13,351 nt of DNA from Aquirhabdus sp. (GCA_030152425.1 JASLJP010000217.1:1-13351); one strand, 5' to 3'; positions 8,601 through 13,351 are shown, counted from the first letter of the stretch. Notes: generated by a model from the sequence alone, not told the origin. Program-made: numbers and translations.

Positions 8601-8698
8601 AATCTGGCAAAGTTAAAGCCCCCAAAGTCGTGCCGCAACCCAGCAGTGCTCAGGATGAGGGTGATATCGAGCCCACCATCGAATGGGCTGGCGGCTAA
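5687..8698 (+). CDS. Lon-family AAA+ serine protease (YcbZ/LonB-LonC-like) with long low-complexity tails
   Basis: This is probably a cytosolic ATP-dependent protease that unfolds and degrades proteins. Numbered from ATG 5687 (1003 residues), the order is: Pro/Ala/Thr-rich linker (1-84); an AAA module beginning near FLGQHRARAA (about 112) with Walker A GTNGLGKRT (140-148, Lys146); a helical insert with charged coiled-coil character (about 190-350); the GGFLMLEAD Walker-B-like segment (449-457); and a Lon proteolytic domain (about 653-855). The Ser-Lys dyad is Ser741 in DGDSAT and Lys784 in NPKIEGF, 43 residues apart as in E. coli Lon. The tail after about 877 is Lys/Ala/Asp-rich to about 944, ending acidic. 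YcbZ-type relatives are shorter and lack the classical Lon N-domain, as here. The start is uncertain: ATG 5669 and TTG 5498/5504 are in frame and no site has a strong Shine-Dalgarno sequence. Substrates are unknown. Confidence 0.88.
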   Translation: MEGHNSNTPNLSTSVDTPVSASVDATPAAASPVPAQKIVRPATRARAKPAVVSRENTPVPEIKTAPAHSLVPTAAPKAVLPPSGRLTPAQLMRAPNLASLPPSTRRIKPLNDFLGQHRARAAVETALSLPFDGYNIFAVGTNGLGKRTMLKRMLALQAAQMPTPSDWVYVNNFANPRQPSALELPPGDAPKLKKHMHQLWDTLFDHLEKSFAADSYHTRIETIRQSAGNAQQQALLALTQEGEALALKLVSRNEQHRFVPVKALGRDDSKATNAPASEELDENELAALAPDERAKINQNVRQMDKKLHRLGARLGRIEEQTRHQVASLNAQLATDVVMPRITQAAQRFEHVNGFSEYLKDYATDIIEHVELILEQEEDDFLPGVFDRVPPRYQVNVVVTHKPNSGAPVIFEDLPTHYNLLGHVEQLTQMGTITTDFTLIRPGALHRANGGFLMLEADQLLEQPYAWHGLKRALRSGQLKLSSLEHMLTLTGSISLEPESLPLAVKVILLGEPYIYYELLEFEPELNALFKIRADFTNTLTRTSDNEEAYVRLIADYVNKDKLLPFDRSALAALLTDSSRQAEDQSSLSLHAATLGDLLREASTLAIQHGDRQVTAKHINATLSARQYRLGHLRELYWEDLSRGTQLIETEGLRIGQINALTVVHYADSEFGLPARLTATVYQGGGEILDIERSVELGGALHAKGILIMSSFLRAHFGRTQPLHFSAALAFEQSYGEIDGDSATLAELCALISSISQIPIDQSWAITGSMNQLGVVQPIGGINPKIEGFFDACQLQGLNGQQGVILPVQNVQHLMLRQDVIDAVAAGRFHLYAVRTIEDALSLLMKRPAGEMNQKGLYPRDTIFGEVMQQLKHWQRLEDGNKVKGEKAEDADGNKDKAPKKGKSKKAPADKPGKTPDSSAAKADTEKKSDKKSGKKSNVKDKAKADHKPIDPEDLPDHGLADLIAATAQDKSKSGKVKAPKVVPQPSSAQDEGDIEPTIEWAGG

Positions 8699-8742
8699 AC
8701 AGCCTGTGTACCTACATACTCCCCGACTCGTCGGCAGGCTGT
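8699..8742. repeat. Nested inverted repeat at the tail-to-tail junction
   Basis: ACAGCCTG (8699-8706) pairs perfectly with CAGGCTGT (8735-8742). Directly inside the right arm sits CCGAC-TC-GTCGG (8723-8734), which can fold on its own and stack on the outer stem. The element begins one base after the protease stop and its right side overlaps the last codons of the convergent diguanylate cyclase gene. No T-run follows on either strand, so it is at most a non-canonical terminator or an RNA 3'-end-protecting structure. Confidence 0.4.
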
Positions 8743-10046
8743 CTGCTGCGGTCGGAGGAACTCATTGATTCCCATAAAGCATCACGGAAGAACTCATAGC
8801 GATTGCGGCCATTGGTCTTGGCTTGATAGAGCGCAGTATCGGCCTGACGTAATAGCTGATCTGCACTCATCGCAGGCTTCGGCACACACAGTGAAATGCC
8901 TATGCTGATACTCACGCAGCGCCCGCCACCATCCGGATGCGGGATCGCCTCTGCCGCCACACGCTCCAGAAGACGCTGCGCCTGATGTTTGGCAAAATCG
9001 GCGTCCATTCCTGGAAACAGCAGCACAAACTCCTCCCCGCCATAACGCGCAGCCAGCTCCCCACTGCGATGGGTCAGGCCTTTGAGCAACTGAGCCACCT
9101 GCCGTAGGCACTGATCACCGGCGACATGACCCAACTGGTCGTTGTAGCGCTTAAAGAAGTCAATATCAACCATCATGATCACCAGCGGCTGCCGCTGGCG
9201 CAGCGCGCGGTTCCACTCATGGGTCATCCATTCATTGAGATAACGACGATTGGCCAGCCCGGTCAGCGCATCCTCACGCGATAGTTTGCCGAGCTGATAG
9301 ACCAGTTCCTCACTGCGATTGAGTGTCTGCTGCAGCAGATACGACTGTAGATAGTTCACGCGATCCTGATGATCCAGCCCGTAGGCCAGACACATGCCCA
9401 GTACACTAGCGGCGGTATAGATGCGATGCAGCATCTGCCAGTTGAGCTCAGATCCCACGGCATAGGTCATGATCACGCCGCACAGGCCACCGAGCCACCC
9501 CGCATACAACGCCACCGAAAAGCGTAGCCCGATAAAGCTGTAGATAAAAAAGACGATATAAATCAGGCCAACATAGGACAGCGTCGCACCATCACCCATC
9601 GGCACCGTGTTGTTGGCCACGATCGAGATCGCCAGGGTGATGGCCCCCCCTAGCGCGACATAGCCATCAAACCAGCGATTAAAAACCGGTACAAAGGACA
9701 TCCCCCAGGTCGCCAAGACGACGACAAAGCTCCAGCCACTGTACATCGCCCAATGGAGATAGCTGGCTTCTGGGAGCAGTTTGATAATGCCGGAACTCAC
9801 CACCACAAACAAAAAGATCGCGATCAGGCCGCGGGAATGAAAGGTCGTGATGGCTCGCTGGCGATGATACTGACGGTAGCTGTTTTCGAGGGCCGCAGGG
9901 AAACGTAAGAACCAATCCCCCGATGTGAGGATGGCTCTGACTTCTGCTTCGCTCGCCTCATGATGTGTATCATGACTCACGACTGCCTCGTCATGATGTG
10001 GTGGCGCCGCGGTGTTACCTCCCCCAGAGGAAATACGTTTAGCCAT
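8712..10046 (-). CDS. Membrane diguanylate cyclase (six-TM sensor plus GGEEF domain)
   Basis: The protein probably makes c-di-GMP from two GTP at the inner membrane. In the 444 residues from ATG 10046, a hydrophilic His/Asp/Glu-rich cytosolic tail (about 15-35) leads to about six membrane spans (72-91, 98-120, 130-145, 157-174, 178-198, 210-224). A linker helix follows, then a GGDEF domain from about 255. The domain has DALTGLANRR, the metal ligand Asp294 in VDIDFFK, and the active-site GGEEF at 336-340, all consistent with activity. The inhibitory I-site position is Arg327-x-x-Glu330 rather than RxxD. The sensor matches no MASE domain that I can name with confidence. ATG 10046 is preferred over the adjoining TTG at 10049; a GGG lies 8 nt ahead of the TTG and about 11 nt ahead of the ATG. 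The gene converges on the Lon-like gene with 13 bp between stops. Confidence 0.9.
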   Translation of the reverse strand: MAKRISSGGGNTAAPPHHDEAVVSHDTHHEASEAEVRAILTSGDWFLRFPAALENSYRQYHRQRAITTFHSRGLIAIFLFVVVSSGIIKLLPEASYLHWAMYSGWSFVVVLATWGMSFVPVFNRWFDGYVALGGAITLAISIVANNTVPMGDGATLSYVGLIYIVFFIYSFIGLRFSVALYAGWLGGLCGVIMTYAVGSELNWQMLHRIYTAASVLGMCLAYGLDHQDRVNYLQSYLLQQTLNRSEELVYQLGKLSREDALTGLANRRYLNEWMTHEWNRALRQRQPLVIMMVDIDFFKRYNDQLGHVAGDQCLRQVAQLLKGLTHRSGELAARYGGEEFVLLFPGMDADFAKHQAQRLLERVAAEAIPHPDGGGRCVSISIGISLCVPKPAMSADQLLRQADTALYQAKTNGRNRYEFFRDALWESMSSSDRSRQPADESGSM

Positions 10047-10492
10047 CAAATGTACCCAAGCCCCTTGTGTATATTTATCAACCTATGCGCGGGTCTCGCC
10101 TTTTGTACAGCGCACAGCTTTTATAAAACTACCACAGAGTAGCGACCGTTAACCAGTCGTCACTTCGGCAATTGCACCGCTGATTGGAGACAGACTTCGT
10201 CAGCCTTTACGCCATCGCCCATCAGCAACACGACTGTCGCAAAAAGAGCGCGCAGCAAACTCCAAAGTGAACAAACACAGGCCTTCGCTCCTATATTTGC
10301 TTATGCGCTTCGGCGTCGGTGTTGTCAAATACGTCTGCCCAAATGCCTGAACTAGCCACTGAGCGGTACAGTGAATGTCGTATATCTCCCCCCTGCTGAC
10401 ACGCATAAAAAAAAGCCCGCATCGATGATGCAGGCTTTTTTGCAGTCCAAACCGGATTGTGACCCAGTCGACTTTTTTAGCGGATGCCGGAT
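10047..10492. other. Non-coding stretch between the diguanylate cyclase gene and grxD
   Basis: In these 446 nt I see only the grxD terminator (10409-10441) and presumably the promoter of the diguanylate cyclase gene, for which no good -35/-10 pair was found; AT-rich TTTTATAAAA lies near 10129-10138. A 68-codon minus-strand ORF at 10200-10406 has no recognisable motif or ribosome site and a composition unlike the neighbours. No tRNA or known structured RNA was recognised. Confidence 0.5.
10409..10441 (-). terminator. Intrinsic terminator of grxD
   Basis: AAAAAAGCC (10409-10417) pairs with GGCTTTTTT (10433-10441). After one C/A mismatch, an inner stem GCATC/GATGC closes a 3-nt loop. On the minus strand it ends in eight T residues (10414-10407). 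It lies 51 nt past the grxD stop. Confidence 0.85.
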
Positions 10493-10858
10493 TTAGGCAC
10501 TGGGCGCTGGGCTATGGGCTTCGATGAGCGGCTTCAGCTCACCTTTTTGGAACATTTCGGTCACGATGTCACACCCCCCAATCAGCTCACCGCTGACCCA
10601 CAGTTGTGGGAAGGTTGGCCAATTGGCAATGCGCGGCAGAGTCGCGCGAATATCCGGATTTTCCAGAATATTGACGAATGCAAATGGACGACCAATTTGG
10701 CTCAGTGCCTCAATCACCCGTGCAGAAAAACCACACTGTGGGAATTGCGGGGTGCCTTTCATATACAGAATCACCGGGTGTTTGGCGATTTGCTCACGAA
10801 TAAGCGTTTCAGTCGCATTCGCGGCATCATTTTGGGCGGAAGATTGTACATCTGACAT
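10493..10858 (-). CDS. grxD: Monothiol glutaredoxin, CGFS type (Grx4)
   Basis: CGFS glutaredoxins bind a glutathione-ligated [2Fe-2S] cluster as homodimers or with BolA proteins, and deliver or sense Fe-S clusters in the cytosol. The 121-residue protein is one thioredoxin-fold domain with Lys34, the active-site C42-G43-F44-S45, the cis-proline in TFPQLW (Pro84) and the glutathione-binding GGCD (94-97). Residues 1-15 are a polar Ala/Asn/Ser-rich lead, and a short Pro/Ala tail closes the chain. The start is the only ATG that leaves the fold intact; an AGG lies about 11 nt upstream. It is transcribed alone, with a TATAAT upstream (10908-10913) and a terminator downstream. No bolA gene is adjacent. 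Confidence 0.95.
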   Translation of the reverse strand: MSDVQSSAQNDAANATETLIREQIAKHPVILYMKGTPQFPQCGFSARVIEALSQIGRPFAFVNILENPDIRATLPRIANWPTFPQLWVSGELIGGCDIVTEMFQKGELKPLIEAHSPAPSA

Positions 10859-10907
10859 GATGATTAAACCTGAAGTGATGATTCGTCTAAAGAATAAAGC
10901 GTGGCTA

Positions 10908-10936
10908 ATTATAGCTGATTAGTCCACGTTTATACA
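10908..10936 (-). promoter_or_regulatory. Candidate grxD promoter
   Basis: On the minus strand, a perfect TATAAT occupies 10913-10908, about 50 nt before the grxD ATG. At a 17-bp spacer the -35 position is TGTATA (10936-10931), a poor match, so an activator or an extended contact may be needed. Confidence 0.4.
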
Positions 10937-10956
10937 GAAGTCCGTGTGAGACTGTC

Positions 10957-10975
10957 GCCTCTGCACAGCAGAGGC
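10957..10975 (-). terminator. Hairpin downstream of the 73-codon gene
   Basis: GCCTCTGC and GCAGAGGC form a perfect 8-bp GC-rich stem with a 3-nt loop, starting 15 nt past the stop of the small gene. No T-run follows on the minus strand, so it may end transcription weakly or stabilise the 3' end. It also lies just upstream of the grxD promoter site. Confidence 0.45.
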
Positions 10976-10990
10976 AACTCCATCAAATGG

Positions 10991-11212
10991 CTAGTCGATG
11001 AGCACCCATTGCTGATCGTTAAAGGTAATGAATTTGACGCCGTCCTCCAGCGTGATATGTCCTTCTTGGCCATCGGGCAAATGCACACTGAGTATGGCGC
11101 GTTTGTGCGATGCCAACATATAGTCGACGACACACAGCAGCCGCAGCGTTTCGCCTTGGGCATTTTTAAAGGTCAGTGTCGCAGTGTCGGTATGGTTGTC
11201 TGCTTTATTCAT
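10991..11212 (-). CDS. Conserved-looking small protein of unknown function (73 aa)
   Basis: I do not recognise the family. The product is small, soluble and probably mostly beta, with alternating hydrophobic strands (TLTFKNA, LRLLCVVDYML, RAILSVHLP, HITLEDG, VKFITFNDQQWVLI) and no signal peptide or membrane span. It contains one Cys (Cys27). The start at ATG 11212 is chosen because AGAGGA stands exactly 7 nt upstream, the clearest Shine-Dalgarno in the window; the frame could be read from an ATG at 11281, but that adds a segment overlapping the -10-like site. A TATAGT lies at 11249-11244 and a hairpin follows the stop. It is followed by grxD on the same strand after 132 nt holding a separate promoter site, so co-regulation is uncertain. 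Confidence 0.7.
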   Translation of the reverse strand: MNKADNHTDTATLTFKNAQGETLRLLCVVDYMLASHKRAILSVHLPDGQEGHITLEDGVKFITFNDQQWVLID

Positions 11213-11219
11213 GGCTACA

Positions 11220-11225
11220 TCCTCT
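11220..11225 (-). promoter_or_regulatory. Ribosome-binding site of the 73-codon gene
   Basis: AGAGGA on the minus strand, 7 nt before ATG 11212, decides this start over the upstream in-frame ATG at 11281. Confidence 0.7.
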
Positions 11226-11243
11226 ACGCCAGAGTATGCCCCG

Positions 11244-11249
11244 ACTATA
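11244..11249 (-). promoter_or_regulatory. Possible -10 element of the 73-codon gene
   Basis: TATAGT (5 of 6 to consensus) on the minus strand would place the transcript start about 25 nt before the ATG. No good -35 hexamer is seen at 16-18 nt. Confidence 0.3.
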
Positions 11250-11350
11250 ACAGACGCATCGCAGCACTTCGTTTGCCGCACGTAACGAGGCGATACCCTC
11301 TACAGGCTATCGCGTACAGGGCAGCCAGAACCTAAATAGCAGACAAAGAA

Positions 11351-11370
11351 AAACCCGCCGAAGCGGGTTT
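11351..11370 (-). terminator. Terminator of the tRNA-Val/tRNA-Asp transcript
   Basis: AAACCCGC and GCGGGTTT make a perfect 8-bp stem. Read on the minus strand the loop is TTCG, a very stable tetraloop, and the stem runs into TTTTTCTTTG. It lies 14 nt past the end of tRNA-Asp. Confidence 0.9.
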
Positions 11371-11384
11371 ACTTTACAACAATA

Positions 11385-11461
11385 TGGCGCAGCGGACGGG
11401 ACTCGAACCCGCGACCCTCGGCGTGACAGGCCGATATTCTAACCAACTGAACTACCGCTGC
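11385..11461 (-). tRNA. tRNA-Asp (anticodon GTC)
   Basis: The 77-nt minus-strand gene folds as a full cloverleaf. The acceptor GCAGCGG pairs with CCGCTGC, the D-arm lies in GTTCAGTTGGTTAGAAT, and the anticodon stem TCGGC/GCCGA encloses CTGTCAC with GTC at 11427-11425. The T-arm GCGGG-TTCGAGT-CCCGT is intact, the discriminator is G, and CCA is encoded. G73 and GUC are the identity elements of bacterial tRNA-Asp. It is the second gene of the transcript, 45 nt after tRNA-Val. Confidence 0.98.
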
Positions 11462-11506
11462 TAGGTCGCATTTAAACTTTACATCGCACATCATGAATCG
11501 CAATAT

Positions 11507-11582
11507 TGGTGGGCGTTGACGGGCTCGAACCGCCGACCCGCGCCTTGTAAGGGCGCTGCTCTACCAACTGAGCTAAACGCCC
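11507..11582 (-). tRNA. tRNA-Val (anticodon TAC)
   Basis: The 76-nt minus-strand gene has acceptor GGGCGTT pairing with AACGCCC, D-arm GCTC...GAGC, and anticodon stem GCGCC/GGCGC around CTTACAA (anticodon TAC). The T-loop TTCGAGC sits on a stem with one G-U pair. The discriminator is A and CCA is encoded. It is first in the transcript from the promoter at 11633-11660. Confidence 0.98.
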
Positions 11583-11632
11583 AATACGCTAATCAAATTT
11601 CTGTGTTTCAGTGTTCGTTCAACGTGGGGTGC

Positions 11633-11660
11633 ATTATATAGAGTACGCCGACAGTGTCAA
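11633..11660 (-). promoter_or_regulatory. Strong sigma70 promoter of the tRNA operon
   Basis: On the minus strand TTGACA (11660-11655) and TATAAT (11638-11633) are both perfect, with a 16-bp spacer. The following GCACCCC is a GC-rich discriminator, typical of stable-RNA promoters under stringent (ppGpp/DksA) control. Runs of A and T just upstream of the -35 (about 11661-11687) could act as an UP element. The start would be about 44 nt before tRNA-Val. Confidence 0.9.
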
Positions 11661-11768
11661 CGGTTTTGCCGACTTTTTGCTAAAAAGCCGCACGACTGAT
11701 CAAACTGCATCCAATCCACCCTAAAACCTGCTGATTAATCACACAATCGTCTGTTTTTTATGCTTTTT

Positions 11769-12263
11769 TTAATGCTCGACGATTTCGACGATCGTCCCGA
11801 CATCGACACGGTCAAATAATTCGACGATGTCACTATTGCGCATACGAATACAGCCATGCGACTGCGGCACCCCCATCGGCTCACTATCCGGTGTGCCGTG
11901 CAGATAGATATAGCGGGCATGGGAGTCCACCGTGATCCCCGCACTATTGACGCCCTGATTGATCCCTGCTTCAAGGCCCGACAACCACAGGATGCGCGTC
12001 AGGATCCAGTCGCGCTCGGGGTGTAGCGCGGCCAGCGCAGCATCATAGATCTCGCCGGTAGGCACCCTACCGCGCAATACCGCGTTGATCGGCAGGGCCT
12101 CACCAATCTTATCGCTGATCTGGTGCCGCCCACGTGGGGTCTGTTCACTGCCTTCGATCTCACCGACGCCATTCTTGGCAGTAGAGACCGTATAGAGCTG
12201 GGTTTGTAGCCCACGGGTCAGGGTTAAGGTTTGTTGCGTAATGTCGATCAGGATATGGGTCAT
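11769..12263 (-). CDS. Leaderless YkuD-fold L,D-transpeptidase/L,D-carboxypeptidase (ElsL-like)
   Basis: The 164-residue protein is essentially a lone YkuD domain: HGTP with His122, then the catalytic block SHGCIRM with Cys138 and Arg140 (HxnSHGCxR pattern). These cysteine enzymes act on the mDAP3-D-Ala4 bond of peptidoglycan stem peptides. Most are exported, but this one starts directly with the first strand (HILIDITQQTLTL), so no signal peptide, lipobox or membrane anchor is present. Leaderless YkuD proteins in Acinetobacter (ElsL) are cytosolic L,D-carboxypeptidases of cell-wall recycling that trim tetrapeptides to tripeptides, and this role is inferred here. The ampG gene in the same window would supply the substrate. 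The ATG at 12263 lacks a good Shine-Dalgarno sequence, but the domain begins immediately after it. It is transcribed divergently from the aldehyde dehydrogenase gene. Confidence 0.85.
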   Translation of the reverse strand: MTHILIDITQQTLTLTRGLQTQLYTVSTAKNGVGEIEGSEQTPRGRHQISDKIGEALPINAVLRGRVPTGEIYDAALAALHPERDWILTRILWLSGLEAGINQGVNSAGITVDSHARYIYLHGTPDSEPMGVPQSHGCIRMRNSDIVELFDRVDVGTIVEIVEH

Positions 12264-12346
12264 GAGTTTTCGGCGTTTATCGCTGCTGTGGAACTAGATA
12301 GGGGATAGTTTGCCAGTTTTCGGCGGTGCGCTCCTATGAAAATTCT

Positions 12347-12357
12347 GTGAAGTTCAC
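12347..12357. promoter_or_regulatory. Operator-like inverted repeat between the divergent YkuD and ALDH genes
   Basis: GTGAA-G-TTCAC is a perfect 5-bp-arm inverted repeat in the 234-nt divergent region. The same region has the 11-mer AGTTTTCGGCG twice (12265-12275 and 12315-12325), in the same orientation 50 nt apart. Either could bind a regulator, or both could be chance. Confidence 0.25.
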
Positions 12358-12453
12358 GTGTCTGATTTAGCCCGCATCTGTGACGAGGACACGGCGCGTG
12401 ACTCGACCGTGCAAAATCAACAAAAGCCTTATACGCGGCACGGTATGAAACGA

Positions 12454-12459
12454 TATACT
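12454..12459 (+). promoter_or_regulatory. Possible -10 element of the aldehyde dehydrogenase gene
   Basis: TATACT matches 5 of 6 positions and lies 38 nt before the ATG at 12498. No convincing -35 is visible. Confidence 0.25.
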
Positions 12460-12497
12460 CAAATCCAAGCAGGATCACTCACTTCGGCAGGACCGCC

Positions 12498-13351
12498 ATG
12501 AATACGACTGTTACGCGACCCACCTCTGTCCCCGCAGACATCACCACAGTATTTAGCGCACAGGCCGCAACGGCCATCCAGCTGCGCCAATCGACGAAAG
12601 CAGAACGCCTCGCCAAAATCGCCCGTCTCAAAGAAGTCGTGCTCGCCCATCAGGCCGACATCATCGCTGCAGGCTTCGCCGACTTTGGCAAACCCGCTGC
12701 CGAGGTAGAACTGACGGAGATACTGCCTGTCATCGCCGAAGCCAATGATGCGATGCGCAAGCTTGGCCGTTGGATGAAGCCCAAGAAAGTCATGCCATCG
12801 CGCATGATGATTGGCACGGCAGCCTATGTGCAGCATCAGCCTAAAGGTCGCGTCCTGATCATTTCGCCATGGAACTATCCGGTGAATCTCACCTTGGGCC
12901 CACTGGTGTCTGCACTGGCTGCGGGCAATGCCGTCATCATCAAGACCTCTGAGCTAACGCCACATGCATCCGCAGTCATCGTCAAAATCGTGCAAGCGGC
13001 CTTTGATCCTGACGAAGTCGCCGTTTTTGAAGGCGATGCCGCTGTCGCCCAGTCCCTACTGGAACTGCCCTTTGACCATATCTTCTTTACCGGCTCGCCA
13101 GCCGTAGGCAAGATCGTGATGGCTGCAGCGTCCAAGCATCTGACCAGCGTCACGCTGGAACTCGGCGGCAAATCACCCACCATCGTCGATGAGAGCGCCG
13201 ATCTGGAACTCGCCGCCAAAAACATCCTCTGGGCCAAGCTGACCAACAGTGGCCAGACCTGTATCGCGCCGGACCATCTCTATGTGCATAATAGTGTCAA
13301 AGCGGCGTTTCTGCGGCATTGCATCACGACCTTGGAGTCAGTCTATGGTAA
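12498..13351 (+). CDS. Class-3 (coniferyl-type) NAD(P)-dependent aldehyde dehydrogenase, 3' truncated by the window
   Basis: The frame is open from ATG 12498 to the window end without a stop, giving 284 residues; the family is about 470, so roughly 40% is missing beyond the edge. The enzyme oxidises aldehydes to acids with NAD(P). Visible hallmarks are SPWNYP with Asn126 (oxyanion hole), IKTSELTP (cofactor-binding Lys region), FFTGSPAVG (nucleotide-binding turn), ELGGKSP with the general base Glu221, and GQTCIAPDH with the catalytic Cys255. The C-I-A-P-D context and the short N-terminus are typical of class 3 / coniferyl-aldehyde dehydrogenase-like proteins, including fatty-aldehyde enzymes. 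Substrate cannot be told from sequence. AGGA sits 6 nt before the ATG, supporting the start. No partner gene is in view. Confidence 0.93.
   Translation, partial: MNTTVTRPTSVPADITTVFSAQAATAIQLRQSTKAERLAKIARLKEVVLAHQADIIAAGFADFGKPAAEVELTEILPVIAEANDAMRKLGRWMKPKKVMPSRMMIGTAAYVQHQPKGRVLIISPWNYPVNLTLGPLVSALAAGNAVIIKTSELTPHASAVIVKIVQAAFDPDEVAVFEGDAAVAQSLLELPFDHIFFTGSPAVGKIVMAAASKHLTSVTLELGGKSPTIVDESADLELAAKNILWAKLTNSGQTCIAPDHLYVHNSVKAAFLRHCITTLESVYG

Noticed and set aside
10200..10406. 68-codon minus-strand ORF between the diguanylate cyclase gene and grxD
   Set aside because: No ribosome site or motif and an unnatural composition; it ends at the edge of the grxD terminator.
10930..11163. 77-codon minus-strand ORF overlapping the 73-codon gene
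   Set aside because: Cys-rich, unstructured product in another frame, without the AGAGGA site that marks the real gene, and it runs into the grxD promoter.
11732..11741. TGATTAATCA palindrome
   Set aside because: AT-rich 10-bp symmetry expected by chance, with no gene start near it.
12260..12478. 72-codon minus-strand ORF upstream of the YkuD gene
   Set aside because: Lies over the divergent promoter region with no ribosome site; the product has no pattern and would not extend the YkuD frame.
1..13351. Search for CRISPR arrays, insertion sequences, phage genes, toxin-antitoxin pairs or a defence island
   Set aside because: No regularly spaced repeats, terminal inverted repeats, transposase or integrase motifs or defence-type domain clusters were seen; all long genes are housekeeping or sensory.

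Overview
The window looks like a core-genome stretch of a moderately GC-rich gammaproteobacterium. The gene set best fits Pseudomonadales, and Moraxellaceae/Acinetobacter relatives in particular: a fused MaeB malic enzyme, a CGFS glutaredoxin next to a small unknown gene, a leaderless YkuD protein of the ElsL type, and tandem tRNA-Val/tRNA-Asp. The family assignment is an inference. No transposase, integrase, phage gene, CRISPR array or toxin-antitoxin pair was seen, and codon use looks even across the main genes.

Layout. 1-102 is the last 33 codons of an EAL-domain (c-di-GMP phosphodiesterase) gene. 103-534 is a 432-nt leader with a distal promoter-like site, hairpins and a 12-bp palindrome. 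535-2811 is maeB. A perfect 16-bp stem terminator (2832-2867) separates it from the convergent ampG-gloA pair on the minus strand, which overlaps by ATGA. Divergent from ampG is a HugZ-like flavin-domain gene (4701-5369). Then comes a large Lon-family protease (to 8698) with long low-complexity tails, ending 13 bp from the end of a convergent membrane diguanylate cyclase gene (8712-10046). After a 446-nt non-coding stretch with a terminator come grxD and a 73-codon unknown gene, both on the minus strand. Next, still on the minus strand, are tRNA-Asp and tRNA-Val behind a textbook stable-RNA promoter, and a leaderless L,D-transpeptidase-fold gene. Divergent from that gene is a class-3 aldehyde dehydrogenase that runs off the right edge.

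How the genes relate. Most are independent housekeeping units. Two themes recur. One is cell-wall recycling: AmpG imports anhydromuropeptides, and the leaderless YkuD protein could trim recycled tetrapeptides in the cytosol. The other is handling of reactive aldehydes and thiols: GloA, GrxD and ALDH. Parts of c-di-GMP metabolism lie at 1-102 (EAL) and 8712-10046 (GGEEF).

I did not find a convincing new multi-gene system. The items most worth a second look are the tail extensions of the Lon-like protease, the His-rich tail and altered I-site of the diguanylate cyclase, the leaderless YkuD enzyme, the small gene beside grxD and the long maeB leader.
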